64,000 nucleotides of DNA from positions 1 through 64,000 of the forward strand of contig NZ_JAFBDK010000005.1 of assembly GCF_016908195.1 (NCBI RefSeq). Reading direction: 5' to 3'. Positions 1 through 8,543 of this stretch are shown in pieces (position 1 is the first letter of the stretch; each line of letters starts with the position of its first letter). A program made the translations under genes and the position numbers. The notes beneath the pieces are model-generated. The model searched no databases. It had not been told where the DNA came from and saw nothing but the letters and a program-made list of their open reading frames with translations. The DNA is from Jeotgalibacillus terrae (lineage in GTDB: Bacteria > Bacillota > Bacilli > Bacillales > Jeotgalibacillaceae).

Positions 1-1388
<1,388 letters not shown>

Positions 1389-1441
1389 TTAGGTGATTCT
1401 CAGGAATCTGATTACATTGATGTCGTATCCAGTTTTGAGAG

Positions 1442-1461
1442 AACGAATTTTTTCGTTTTTT
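1442..1461 (+). terminator. Short hairpin with U-tract in the 23S-5S spacer
   Basis: AACGAA and TTCGTT pair around a TTTT loop and are followed by a short T run. It could act as a weak terminator or a processing signal. It sits immediately upstream of a promoter-like sequence that would re-initiate transcription for 5S and the tRNAs. Confidence 0.4.
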
Positions 1462-1475
1462 CTAAAAACCTGTTG

Positions 1476-1505
1476 TTGAAATCAGCAATGGAAACTTGGT
1501 ATAAT
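1476..1505 (+). promoter_or_regulatory. Promoter-like sequence between 23S and 5S
   Basis: TTGAAA (1476-1481) and TATAAT (1500-1505) are separated by 18 nt, a good sigma-A match, about 25 nt before 5S. It would let 5S and the tRNA cluster be transcribed independently of 16S-23S. Confidence 0.5.
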
Positions 1506-1530
1506 AGTTTTTGTTCCAAGTAAGCAGATA

Positions 1531-1647
<117 letters not shown>

Positions 1648-1652
1648 ATTGT

Positions 1653-1727
1653 TCCACAGTAGCTCAGTGGTAGAGCAATCGGCTGTTAACCGATCGGTCG
1701 TAGGTTCGAGTCCTACCTGTGGAGCCA
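1653..1727 (+). tRNA. tRNA-Asn (GTT)
   Basis: Acceptor arms TCCACAG/CTGTGGA, anticodon GTT in a 7-nt loop, T-arm GGTTCGAGTCC and an encoded CCA. First of eight tRNAs in the cluster. Confidence 0.96.
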
Positions 1728-1734
1728 TTTTTCT

Positions 1735-1810
1735 GCTTCCATAGCTCAGCAGGTAGAGCGCTTCCATGGTAAGGAAGAGGTCGCAGGTTCAAATCCTGTT
1801 GGAAGCTCCA
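1735..1810 (+). tRNA. tRNA-Thr (GGT)
   Basis: Acceptor GCTTCCA/TGGAAGC, anticodon stem CTTCC/GGAAG with loop ATGGTAA giving anticodon GGT. CCA is encoded. Confidence 0.95.
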
Positions 1811-1814
1811 CAGA

Positions 1815-1889
1815 GGCCCGTTGGTCAAGTGGTTAAGACACCGCCCTTTCACGGCGGTAACACGGGTTCGAATCCCGTACGGGTCACCA
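1815..1889 (+). tRNA. tRNA-Glu (TTC)
   Basis: Acceptor GGCCCGT/ACGGGTC, anticodon TTC in the loop between CCGCC and GGCGG, CCA encoded. Confidence 0.96.
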
Positions 1890-1905
1890 TTTAAAAACAT
1901 TCCCT

Positions 1906-1981
1906 GGAGAATTAGCTCAGCTGGGAGAGCATCTGCCTTACAAGCAGAGGGTCGGCGGTTCGAGCCCGTCATTCTCCACCA
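1906..1981 (+). tRNA. tRNA-Val (TAC)
   Basis: Acceptor GGAGAAT/ATTCTCC, anticodon TAC, CCA encoded. Confidence 0.96.
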
Positions 1982-1988
1982 TTTTTTT

Positions 1989-2064
<76 letters not shown>

Positions 2065-2080
2065 GTTTTCAACTTTATAT

Positions 2081-2164
2081 GGAGGGGTAGCGAAGTGGCT
2101 AAACGCGGCGGACTGTAAATCCGCTCCTTCGGGTTCGGCAGTTCGAATCTGCCCCCCTCCACCA
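2081..2164 (+). tRNA. tRNA-Tyr (GTA)
   Basis: This 84-nt class II tRNA has a long variable arm (CTCCTTCGGGTT region), anticodon GTA, acceptor GGAGGGG/CCCCTCC and encoded CCA. Confidence 0.96.
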
Positions 2165-2231
2165 TTTTTTAAAAAAGGACATGCTTTTGAGGTGTCTTTT
2201 CGTTTTTTCAGGGTATATTACCTGTAAGCGT

Positions 2232-2306
2232 TGGGCTATAGCCAAGCGGTAAGGCAACGGACTTTGACTCCGTCATGCGTTGGTTCGAATCCAGCTAGCC
2301 CAGCCA
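2232..2306 (+). tRNA. tRNA-Gln (TTG)
   Basis: Acceptor TGGGCTA/TAGCCCA, anticodon TTG, discriminator G, CCA encoded. Separated from tRNA-Tyr by about 67 nt of AT-rich spacer. Confidence 0.95.
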
Positions 2307-2309
2307 TAC

Positions 2310-2382
2310 GAGCCATTAGCTCAGTTGGTAGAGCATCTGACTTTTAATCAGAGGGTCGAAGGTTCGAGTCCTTCATGGCTCA
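2310..2382 (+). tRNA. tRNA-Lys (TTT), CCA not encoded
   Basis: Acceptor GAGCCAT/ATGGCTC, anticodon TTT, discriminator A. Unlike the seven preceding tRNAs, the discriminator is followed by CTC rather than CCA. The 3' end must therefore come from RNase Z-type cleavage plus CCA addition. Confidence 0.94.
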
Positions 2383-2388
2383 CTCACA

Positions 2389-2429
2389 AAGCTTCTCAGC
2401 GATTATGACATCGCTGGGAAGCTTTTTTT
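2389..2429 (+). terminator. Terminator of the rRNA-tRNA unit
   Basis: AAGCTTCTCAGCGAT (2389) and ATCGCTGGGAAGCTT (2410) form a long hairpin around TATGAC and are followed by a T run. Confidence 0.9.
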
Positions 2430-2501
2430 ATTAGGTTTTTAAATGTATGATGATGATAAAGATAGGTTAGCAGGGGCTATTAAGAGAGGCGTTGACGAAA
2501 T

Positions 2502-3134
2502 ATGAAATTAGAAGATACGGGTGAGAGGATCATCCCTGATGAGATGAAGCCTTCAAACCTGATGCTGCTTGAGCATATGGCGAGATATCAGTTTGCATTT
2601 CCATATGTGAAAGGACGTGTACTGGATCTGGCTTGTGGTTCAGGCTATGGAAGTGTGATGGCAGCAAAGCAGTCAAAGCGTAAGATCACCAGTATGACAG
2701 CAGTTGATTTTTCACAGGAAGCGATTACGTATGCGCGTGGAAGGTATCATCATCCTATGATCTCTTATGAATGTCATAATGCTGTTGATCGCATGCTTCC
2801 GAAAAAGCTTGGTATGTTTGATTGTATTCTTTCTTTTGAAACATATGAACATATTGTTGAGGAAGACGCTTTTTTAGAGAATTTGTATCAGATGCTAAAG
2901 CCTGGAGGAACCCTGGTTATTTCTACGCCATTTGGAGAAGGAAGAGGAAAACCTTCATCGGAGCCTTTTCATATTCATCAGATTACAAAAGATGAGTTTA
3001 CGTCATTATTTGATAGGTACGCTTATGGTGAAAAGACATTTTACTATCAGTCAGGAGTTCTTGTCGAGCCATTGAGAGAAGGAATGAATTATCAGTTTGG
3101 TATTGCTGTTTGTCAGAAAGGAGAAGAGCAATGA
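2502..3134 (+). CDS. Class I SAM-dependent methyltransferase
   Basis: A 210-aa Rossmann-fold methyltransferase. SAM-binding motif I is VLDLACGSGYGS (about residues 40-51). An acidic motif II region follows (AVDFSQEAI), then the later MLKPGGTLVISTPFGEG strand typical of the UbiE/Methyltransf_11 group. The substrate cannot be read from sequence. No signal peptide or membrane segment is visible, so it should be cytosolic. Its stop overlaps the start of the universal stress gene by 4 nt (ATGA), indicating translational coupling. It follows the rRNA-tRNA terminator directly. Confidence 0.85.
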   Translation: MKLEDTGERIIPDEMKPSNLMLLEHMARYQFAFPYVKGRVLDLACGSGYGSVMAAKQSKRKITSMTAVDFSQEAITYARGRYHHPMISYECHNAVDRMLPKKLGMFDCILSFETYEHIVEEDAFLENLYQMLKPGGTLVISTPFGEGRGKPSSEPFHIHQITKDEFTSLFDRYAYGEKTFYYQSGVLVEPLREGMNYQFGIAVCQKGEEQ

Positions 3135-3547
3135 AAAAAATTTTAGTCGCGACGGATGGATCAGAACATGCTAAAAGAGCTTTAGAAAAAGCAATTGAAC
3201 TTGCGGGGAAAGAGGAAGACTCAGTCATCAACCTGATGTATGTAGTGGATGGAGAAACCTCTAAATCAGATGTACTGCAGTATGGAGACTCAGATACTGC
3301 AAGCTTTAAGCGGGAGAAAAAGCTGCAGGAGAGCGTGGACTTGGTGGAAGCGAAAGGCATCAAGACGAAACTTATGATTGAACACGGTGACCCTGAAGAA
3401 GTACTGATTGATCACGCCAATAGCAATGACTATGACCTTGTACTTGTCGGCAGCCGGGGGCGTAATAAGTTCCAGACGATGGTGCTTGGCAGCGTCAGTC
3501 ATAAGCTTGTGAAGCACATTGATGCACCTGTAATGGTTGTGAAGTAA
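3131..3547 (+). CDS. Universal stress protein, UspA family
   Basis: A 138-aa single-domain UspA protein. It starts MKKILVATDGSEHAKRAL and has the ATP-binding G-2x-G-9x-G(S) motif in GSRGRNKFQTMVLGSVS, then the usual APVMVVK terminus. The start chosen is ATG 3131, preceded by AAGGAGAAG; a longer upstream frame would run inside the methyltransferase gene. Family members bind ATP and help survival under stress, but the exact role here is not readable. It is coupled to the methyltransferase by ATGA overlap and followed by a terminator. Confidence 0.9.
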   Translation: MKKILVATDGSEHAKRALEKAIELAGKEEDSVINLMYVVDGETSKSDVLQYGDSDTASFKREKKLQESVDLVEAKGIKTKLMIEHGDPEEVLIDHANSNDYDLVLVGSRGRNKFQTMVLGSVSHKLVKHIDAPVMVVK

Positions 3548-3554
3548 ACATACA

Positions 3555-3594
3555 AAACCCTTTTCGTTCAATGGTGGGCGGAAAGGGTTTTTTT
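3555..3594 (+). terminator. Terminator after the Usp gene
   Basis: AAACCCTTTTCG and CGGAAAGGGTTT pair around a 12-nt loop and run into seven or more T. Confidence 0.88.
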
Positions 3595-3751
3595 CTCCCT
3601 ATTTATAATAGAAGAAAAAATTTAATACATGATGGGTAAACGGTGATATCAACTGCCAATGCATAATCATACATCATCCTGCACAGTTGAACCACTTGAA
3701 ATGAAAGCGTTACAATGGTGGAGTGAGACTTTTAACAGGGGGTATAAAGAG

Positions 3752-4654
3752 ATGAAGAAAAAGAACATTTCAGTAATCGGTGTGCCGATGGATTTAGGAC
3801 AGATGCGCCGTGGAGTAGATATGGGACCGAGTGCAATCCGTTATGCCGGTCTGCTTGAACGTCTGGAGGCAATTGGCCATACAGTGACTGATCTTGGTGA
3901 TATCCAGATTGATCAGCCTGAGCGGGTACATACAGCGGATACAAACCTTCGTAATCTTGACGCTGTGGTAAAAGGCAGTACAGCACTTGCAGATCAGGTG
4001 AAGAAAGTGAAAACAGATGGAGACTTCCCACTGATTCTGGGTGGAGATCACAGTATCGCAATCGGGTCACTTGCAGGGATCAGCAGCAACTATGAGAATC
4101 TTGGTGTGATCTGGTATGACGCACACGGTGACCTGAACACGGGTGACACGTCCCCGTCAGGAAACATCCATGGCATGCCTCTTGCAGTCAGCCTTGGTAT
4201 TGGTCATGAAGATCTTGTAAATATCCATGATTATACGCCAAAGGTGAAGCCTGAAAACATCGTGATTATCGGAGCGCGTTCACTTGATGAAGGTGAAAGA
4301 GTACTGATTAAGGAAAAAGGTATCCGCGTGTACACGATGCATGAAGTGGACCGCATGGGTATGACGAAAGTGATGGAAGAGTCGATTGAGTACCTGAAAG
4401 GCCGCACTGATGGCGTGCACCTTTCGCTTGATCTAGACGGCTTAGATCCAAATGACGCTCCGGGTGTGGGAACGCCTGTCATTGGCGGAATCAGCTACCG
4501 TGAGAGTCACCTTGCGATGGAGATGCTTGCTGAAGCGGATATTCTGACATCAGCTGAGTTTGTTGAGGTTAATCCGATTCTGGATGAGAAAAATAAGACT
4601 GCAACTGTGGCAGTTGCGTTGGCTGGCTCGCTATTTGGCGAGAAACTTCTGTAA
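3752..4654 (+). CDS. rocF: Arginase
   Basis: This 300-aa protein hydrolyses arginine to ornithine and urea with a binuclear Mn(II) centre. Metal-ligand motifs of the arginase/agmatinase family are visible in order: GGDHSIAIG, DAHGDLNT and SLDLDGLDPNDAPGVGTP. Length matches Bacillus RocF (about 296 aa). The start is ATG 3752 (MKKKNISVIGVPMDLG), 10 nt after AGGGGG; the 31 extra upstream codons lack family similarity. It is monocistronic, bounded by terminators, and lies upstream of sigW. No clear sigma-54 or AhrC site was recognised. Confidence 0.95.
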   Translation: MKKKNISVIGVPMDLGQMRRGVDMGPSAIRYAGLLERLEAIGHTVTDLGDIQIDQPERVHTADTNLRNLDAVVKGSTALADQVKKVKTDGDFPLILGGDHSIAIGSLAGISSNYENLGVIWYDAHGDLNTGDTSPSGNIHGMPLAVSLGIGHEDLVNIHDYTPKVKPENIVIIGARSLDEGERVLIKEKGIRVYTMHEVDRMGMTKVMEESIEYLKGRTDGVHLSLDLDGLDPNDAPGVGTPVIGGISYRESHLAMEMLAEADILTSAEFVEVNPILDEKNKTATVAVALAGSLFGEKLL

Positions 4655-4662
4655 TAATGTGG

Positions 4663-4695
4663 GCCGTCTGCGGGGAATGCTGCAGGCGGTTTTTT
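4663..4695 (+). terminator. Terminator of the arginase gene
   Basis: GCCGTCTGC and GCAGGCGGT form the stem, followed by six T. Confidence 0.85.
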
Positions 4696-4722
4696 CTTGG
4701 TCAGAGTGTAGTTCTATTTACA

Positions 4723-4861
4723 TGATTTCCGGAACCAGTGTCAAAATCTCCTGAACGACCACCAAAATTTCATGAACGTGCCGTGTGATTTCCTGAACAC
4801 CAGCCGTAATCTCCGGGAAAACAGCTGTAATCTCCTGAACCCACACCCAAATACCCCTCCC
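4723..4861. repeat. 21-bp intergenic tandem repeat, six copies plus a decayed seventh
   Basis: A 13-nt core close to AAATCTCCTGAAC recurs at 4723, 4744, 4765, 4786, 4807 and 4828, exactly every 21 bp. The 8-nt linkers between cores vary. A seventh, decayed copy sits at 4849. The repeat is in frame with heptads on the minus strand (V-Q-E-I-T-x-x), but that frame lacks a convincing start, ribosome site or partner domain, so it is treated as noncoding. Confidence 0.8.
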
Positions 4862-4907
4862 GAGTATTCCAATAATTTCTAACATTTTTGCAATAACTGG
4901 ATGACAC

Positions 4908-4928
4908 TGTACTAGATTTAGTAGTACA
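4908..4928. promoter_or_regulatory. Palindromic site of unknown regulator upstream of sigW
   Basis: TGTACTA and TAGTACA are perfect 7-bp inverted arms around GATTTAG, in the 411-bp gap between arginase and sigW. It may be an operator; no regulator was identified. Confidence 0.35.
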
Positions 4929-5003
4929 ATAGAAATGCGTGCTTATAAAATAATTCGACAAATATCATTACATAAAAAATCTTGAAATAAAAATAAAAAA
5001 GCG

Positions 5004-5030
5004 TGAAACCTTTTGCGCATTTCTTACGTA
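5004..5030 (+). promoter_or_regulatory. ECF (SigW-type) autoregulatory promoter of sigW
   Basis: TGAAAC (5004-5009), 17 nt, then CGTA (5027-5030), matching the SigW consensus TGAAAC-N16-CGTA within one nucleotide of spacing. It lies 36 nt before the sigW start, so SigW very likely activates its own operon. Confidence 0.85.
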
Positions 5031-5065
5031 AATAGGTTAGAGCCGCATGGAGCGGAGGTAAATAG

Positions 5066-5629
5066 ATGGAATCCATAGTGAAAAAGCGAATACAGCAGGT
5101 GCGGAAGGGAGATCAGGATGCGTTCGGTGAGATTGTGGAACTCTTTAAAGACAGAGTGTACCACGTCTGCTTCAGAATGCTTGGTAACCGCCACGAAGCA
5201 GAGGATATTGCACAGGAGGCATTTATCAGAGCGTATACGAATATCCACACGTTTGATATTGACCGGAAGTTTTCAACGTGGCTGTTCCGTATTGCAACGA
5301 ACCTGTGTATTGACCGGATCCGAAAGAAAAAGCCAGATTATTATCTTGATGCTGAAGTCTCGGGAACAGATGGCCTGACGATGTATTCTCAGGTAGAAAC
5401 AGACGATCCTCTTCCTGAAGAAGAAGTGGAGTCGATGGAACTCCAGGAGTCAATTCAAAAAGAAATTTCCAGATTACCCGACAAATATCGTTCTGTTATC
5501 GTATTAAAATATATAGAGGAGCTTTCTCTGAAAGAAATCAGTGAAATTCTTGAGCTGCCGATCGGTACAGTAAAGACGAGAATTCACAGAGGCAGAGAAG
5601 CGCTCAGAAAGCAATTAAGATCAATATAG
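5066..5629 (+). CDS. sigW: ECF RNA polymerase sigma factor SigW
   Basis: A 187-aa ECF sigma factor that, in Bacillus, directs the cell-envelope and antimicrobial-peptide stress regulon. Sigma region 2 is seen in AEDIAQEAFIRAYTNIHTF and FSTWLFRIATNLCID. Region 4 is the helix-turn-helix LKEISEILELPIGTVKTRIHRG. A SigW-type promoter precedes it, and the anti-sigma gene rsiW follows after about 15 nt. The sigW-rsiW-cdaA-cdaR-glmM-glmS order is the standard Bacillales neighbourhood, here with a GGDEF gene inserted after rsiW. Confidence 0.96.
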   Translation: MESIVKKRIQQVRKGDQDAFGEIVELFKDRVYHVCFRMLGNRHEAEDIAQEAFIRAYTNIHTFDIDRKFSTWLFRIATNLCIDRIRKKKPDYYLDAEVSGTDGLTMYSQVETDDPLPEEEVESMELQESIQKEISRLPDKYRSVIVLKYIEELSLKEISEILELPIGTVKTRIHRGREALRKQLRSI

Positions 5630-5644
5630 GAGAGGGTGAGTACA

Positions 5645-6271
5645 GTGAACACTTGTCCTGAAAATATCGTGCTGATGATGCATGATTATTTAGATGAAGA
5701 GATTTCACAAGAACACGAAAAGGAGTTAAAGACGCACCTTCAGTCCTGTGAAGCGTGCAAAACTCATTTTCATGAATTGAAAAAGACAGTTGCGCTCGTA
5801 CAGAGCACTTCACATATACAGGCACCGGATAACTTTACGCAGAATGTGATGGCGAAACTGCCGAAAGAAAAGAAGAAGGCCGGGATGAATCGCTGGTTCA
5901 ACCGGCACCCGCTGCTTGCAGCAGCTGCTGTATTTTTCATTTTGATGAGTGGCAGTCTGATGACGAACTGGAATGGCGGGGATGAGCTATCCTTTACACA
6001 AAGTGATCAGGTCGTGGTCGAAGGAAACACAGTTGTGGTCCCTGAAGGCGAAACTGTTCAGGGAGACCTCATAGTACGCAATGGCGACCTTCGCATTGAA
6101 GGCACGGTGGAAGGAAATGTGACCGTCGTCAATGGCCAGCAGTTCATGGCTGGTGCGGGCGGGGTGACAGGTGAGATTGAGGAGGTTGACCAGGCATTCG
6201 AATGGCTCTGGTATTCCATCAAATCTGCAGCCAAGGAGCTTGGCAGTTTCACCAGCAACGATGATGAATAA
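5645..6271 (+). CDS. rsiW: Anti-sigma-W factor RsiW
   Basis: A 208-aa membrane-anchored anti-sigma factor. The N-terminal zinc anti-sigma motif H-x3-C-x2-C is at H31-C35-C38. One transmembrane helix (LLAAAAVFFILMSGSLM) separates it from an extracytoplasmic domain with bactofilin-like beta repeats (VVVPEGETVQGDLIVRNGD). RsiW holds SigW inactive until PrsW and RasP cleave it. The start chosen is GTG 5645, about 10 nt after TAGGAGAGG; the in-frame GTG at 5636 is too close to the ribosome site. Its C-terminal domain resembles polymer-forming repeats. Confidence 0.92.
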   Translation: MNTCPENIVLMMHDYLDEEISQEHEKELKTHLQSCEACKTHFHELKKTVALVQSTSHIQAPDNFTQNVMAKLPKEKKKAGMNRWFNRHPLLAAAAVFFILMSGSLMTNWNGGDELSFTQSDQVVVEGNTVVVPEGETVQGDLIVRNGDLRIEGTVEGNVTVVNGQQFMAGAGGVTGEIEEVDQAFEWLWYSIKSAAKELGSFTSNDDE

Positions 6272-6280
6272 CTGAAAAGA

Positions 6281-6315
6281 AGCGCCGGCAGATCAAATGA
6301 CTGCCGGCGCTTTTT
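6281..6315 (+). terminator. Terminator of sigW-rsiW
   Basis: AGCGCCGGCAG and CTGCCGGCGCT form a perfect 11-bp stem followed by TTTTT. Confidence 0.92.
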
Positions 6316-6534
6316 GTATGAAAAAGTTATCTGAGAGAGAACATCAGAGATGCTGTCGGAAAATTTTTAGGAGATCCCGCCTTAAAATAACAGAAAATTC
6401 TACTATTATTAATCCTGATCCGATATAGTAATGATACAGTTGATTTAATTTGTTAAAAAAGACATAATAAAATTATGTAGGTAAAATTGATCATATTACA
6501 GGATAAAATTATGTTAAAAGGAGGGTTTGTAAGA

Positions 6535-7578
6535 TTGAAAAACATCAAAACTGAACAAATCTTTTCTTATTTGCGATGGGTTTTTCTGGCGGGGGTAGCG
6601 ATCACTTACTGGATTCCGTTCTTACATGAGCGAATTGGGTATACCGGACAATCGTTTTATCTGCTGATTCTGTTATTCTTTACGTTTACAGTCATTGCAC
6701 AGTGGCAGCTTTCTGTAAATGAAGAAAATCAGGTGTATTTTCCATTGCTTTTTAGAAGCGGTGTGTGGATTGACTACGCGGCATTCATCTGGCTGATTGC
6801 GATCACCGGGGGAATTCAGAGTGCTTTTTTACCGATTATGTATGTGATCTTAATGCATGCGATGGTTCACTGGAAGGAGCGGGGCGCGATCTGGATGACG
6901 TCAGCGCTGGTGATCGGACTCTGGTCAGCACCTTATTATTCTACGGGTTATACAGATCAGGCGATTGTAACAGGTGTGGTACAGACGTTTGTGCTGATCG
7001 TCATGAGCACATTCAGTGCTGTTTTAGTGCTCAGGGAACGCAGGTATTTTACGCAGGCGGCAACGCTCGGTGATGAACTGAAGAAGGATTATCTGACTGG
7101 TCTTTATAATGTCCGTTATTTCAGGGAAGAAATGAAAGCGGTTAATCAGCGTGGTGAAGCTTATCACTTGCTGATCGGCGATATTGATTTCTTCAAGGTG
7201 GCAAATGATCAGTATGGACATCTTTTTGGTGATCAGGTACTTGCTGCAATCGGCCCTGTCTTGAAAAAGGTTTCCTATGCACATAACGGGACGGCATTCC
7301 GTTATGGAGGAGAGGAATTTGTCTTTTTATTTCCCGGGAAAGATTTTTATGTCGAAGATTTTCTTTATGAATTAAGAAATGAACTTGAACAGGTGGAGTT
7401 AGCACAGAAAGACTGGCGTCTGAGCCTGAGTTTTGGACATGCCATCAGCGAAGAGGCTGAAGGAGCAGAGCAGGTGATTGGACTTGCTGATCATCGTCTG
7501 TACCAGGCGAAGAAGAACGGGCGTGCATGTGCAGTGCTGAATAATGACGAGATTCTGCCTTATTTGTATGCCTTGTAA
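6535..7578 (+). CDS. Membrane-bound diguanylate cyclase (GGDEF)
   Basis: A 347-aa protein with about six N-terminal transmembrane helices (residues about 10-180) and a C-terminal GGDEF domain that makes cyclic di-GMP from two GTP. The domain begins DYLTGLYNVRYF and its active-site loop is GGEEF. Start: TTG 6535 follows AAAGGAGGG by about 10 nt; upstream in-frame codons sit on the wrong side of the ribosome site. It has its own spacing between the sigW terminator and cdaA, so it is an insertion into the usual sigW-cdaA order. The signal sensed is unknown. Confidence 0.88.
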   Translation: MKNIKTEQIFSYLRWVFLAGVAITYWIPFLHERIGYTGQSFYLLILLFFTFTVIAQWQLSVNEENQVYFPLLFRSGVWIDYAAFIWLIAITGGIQSAFLPIMYVILMHAMVHWKERGAIWMTSALVIGLWSAPYYSTGYTDQAIVTGVVQTFVLIVMSTFSAVLVLRERRYFTQAATLGDELKKDYLTGLYNVRYFREEMKAVNQRGEAYHLLIGDIDFFKVANDQYGHLFGDQVLAAIGPVLKKVSYAHNGTAFRYGGEEFVFLFPGKDFYVEDFLYELRNELEQVELAQKDWRLSLSFGHAISEEAEGAEQVIGLADHRLYQAKKNGRACAVLNNDEILPYLYAL

Positions 7579-7703
7579 CAACAGTTAAATTATGATTTCA
7601 ATCATCCGCGATAAGACTTCTTCAGTCAGGTTGTGTTATAATGAGATGGTTTAATTGCTATGTATATAAATGATTCTTTAAATAGATAATTGGAGGAAGT
7701 CAC

Positions 7704-8543
7704 ATGCCGTTTGCCGACCAGTTTTCAGATTTAACGGTGTTAGATTTTGCTGTTCACGCAGTTGACGTACTCCTCGTGTGGTTTGTTTTTTATAAGCTGA
7801 TCACGGTGATCAGAGGAACGAAGGCTGTACAGCTGTTAAAAGGAATTTTTGTTATTGTTGTGGTCCGGGTCCTCAGTGAATTACTCGGTTTTAATACACT
7901 GGCCTGGATTATGGAGCAAGTGATGTACTGGGGGGTTCTGGGCGTTATGATTATTTTCCAGCCTGAGCTGCGCCGCGCACTTGAGCAGCTGGGACGGGGG
8001 AAATTATTTGCCCGGGGAAACCTTCAGGAAGAAGAGGAGCGAAACCGCCTTGTAGAAGCTGTCACAAAGTCAGTCAGCTACATGGCAAAGCGCCGGATTG
8101 GTGCCCTGATTACGTTCGAGCGTGAGACAGGGATGGGAGACTATATTGAAACAGGGATCCCGATGGATTCGAATCTTACTTCCGAACTATTAATCAATTT
8201 ATTTATTCCTAATACGCCGCTTCATGATGGTGCGGTGATTATTCAGAAAAACCGTATTGCAGCGGCTGCATGTTATCTGCCGCTTTCAGAAAGTCCGTTT
8301 ATCTCAAAAGAACTTGGTACACGTCACCGGGCAGCGCTTGGTGTCAGCGAAGTAACCGACAGTATTACAGTCGTGGTATCCGAAGAGACTGGTGCGATTT
8401 CTGTCACGACCAACGGAGAGCTTCAGCGTGATCTGGAGCTGGATGAGTTCAGCAAGATCATCCGCCGTGAATGGTTCGGTGAAAAAGAAAATGTCACCTC
8501 TTCAACGCGATGGAACTGGAGGGGGAAAAAGAAGAATGGATAA
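7704..8543 (+). CDS. cdaA: Diadenylate cyclase CdaA (c-di-AMP synthase)
   Basis: A 279-aa enzyme that condenses two ATP into cyclic di-AMP, the essential potassium/osmolyte and wall-homeostasis messenger of Firmicutes. Three N-terminal transmembrane helices precede the DAC domain (about 95-255), which carries the signature DGA (HDGAVII) and RHR (TRHRAALG) motifs. It overlaps cdaR by 8 nt and is followed by glmM, whose product binds and regulates CdaA. TATAAT at 7637 is a possible -10 for this operon, though the -35 is poor. Length matches B. subtilis CdaA (273 aa). Confidence 0.96.
   Translation: MPFADQFSDLTVLDFAVHAVDVLLVWFVFYKLITVIRGTKAVQLLKGIFVIVVVRVLSELLGFNTLAWIMEQVMYWGVLGVMIIFQPELRRALEQLGRGKLFARGNLQEEEERNRLVEAVTKSVSYMAKRRIGALITFERETGMGDYIETGIPMDSNLTSELLINLFIPNTPLHDGAVIIQKNRIAAAACYLPLSESPFISKELGTRHRAALGVSEVTDSITVVVSEETGAISVTTNGELQRDLELDEFSKIIRREWFGEKENVTSSTRWNWRGKKKNG

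Noticed and set aside
4770-4961. Minus-strand open frame over the 21-bp repeats with heptad-like residues
   Set aside because: Any 21-bp repeat gives a seven-residue period. There is no good ribosome site, and the frame shows no other protein character.
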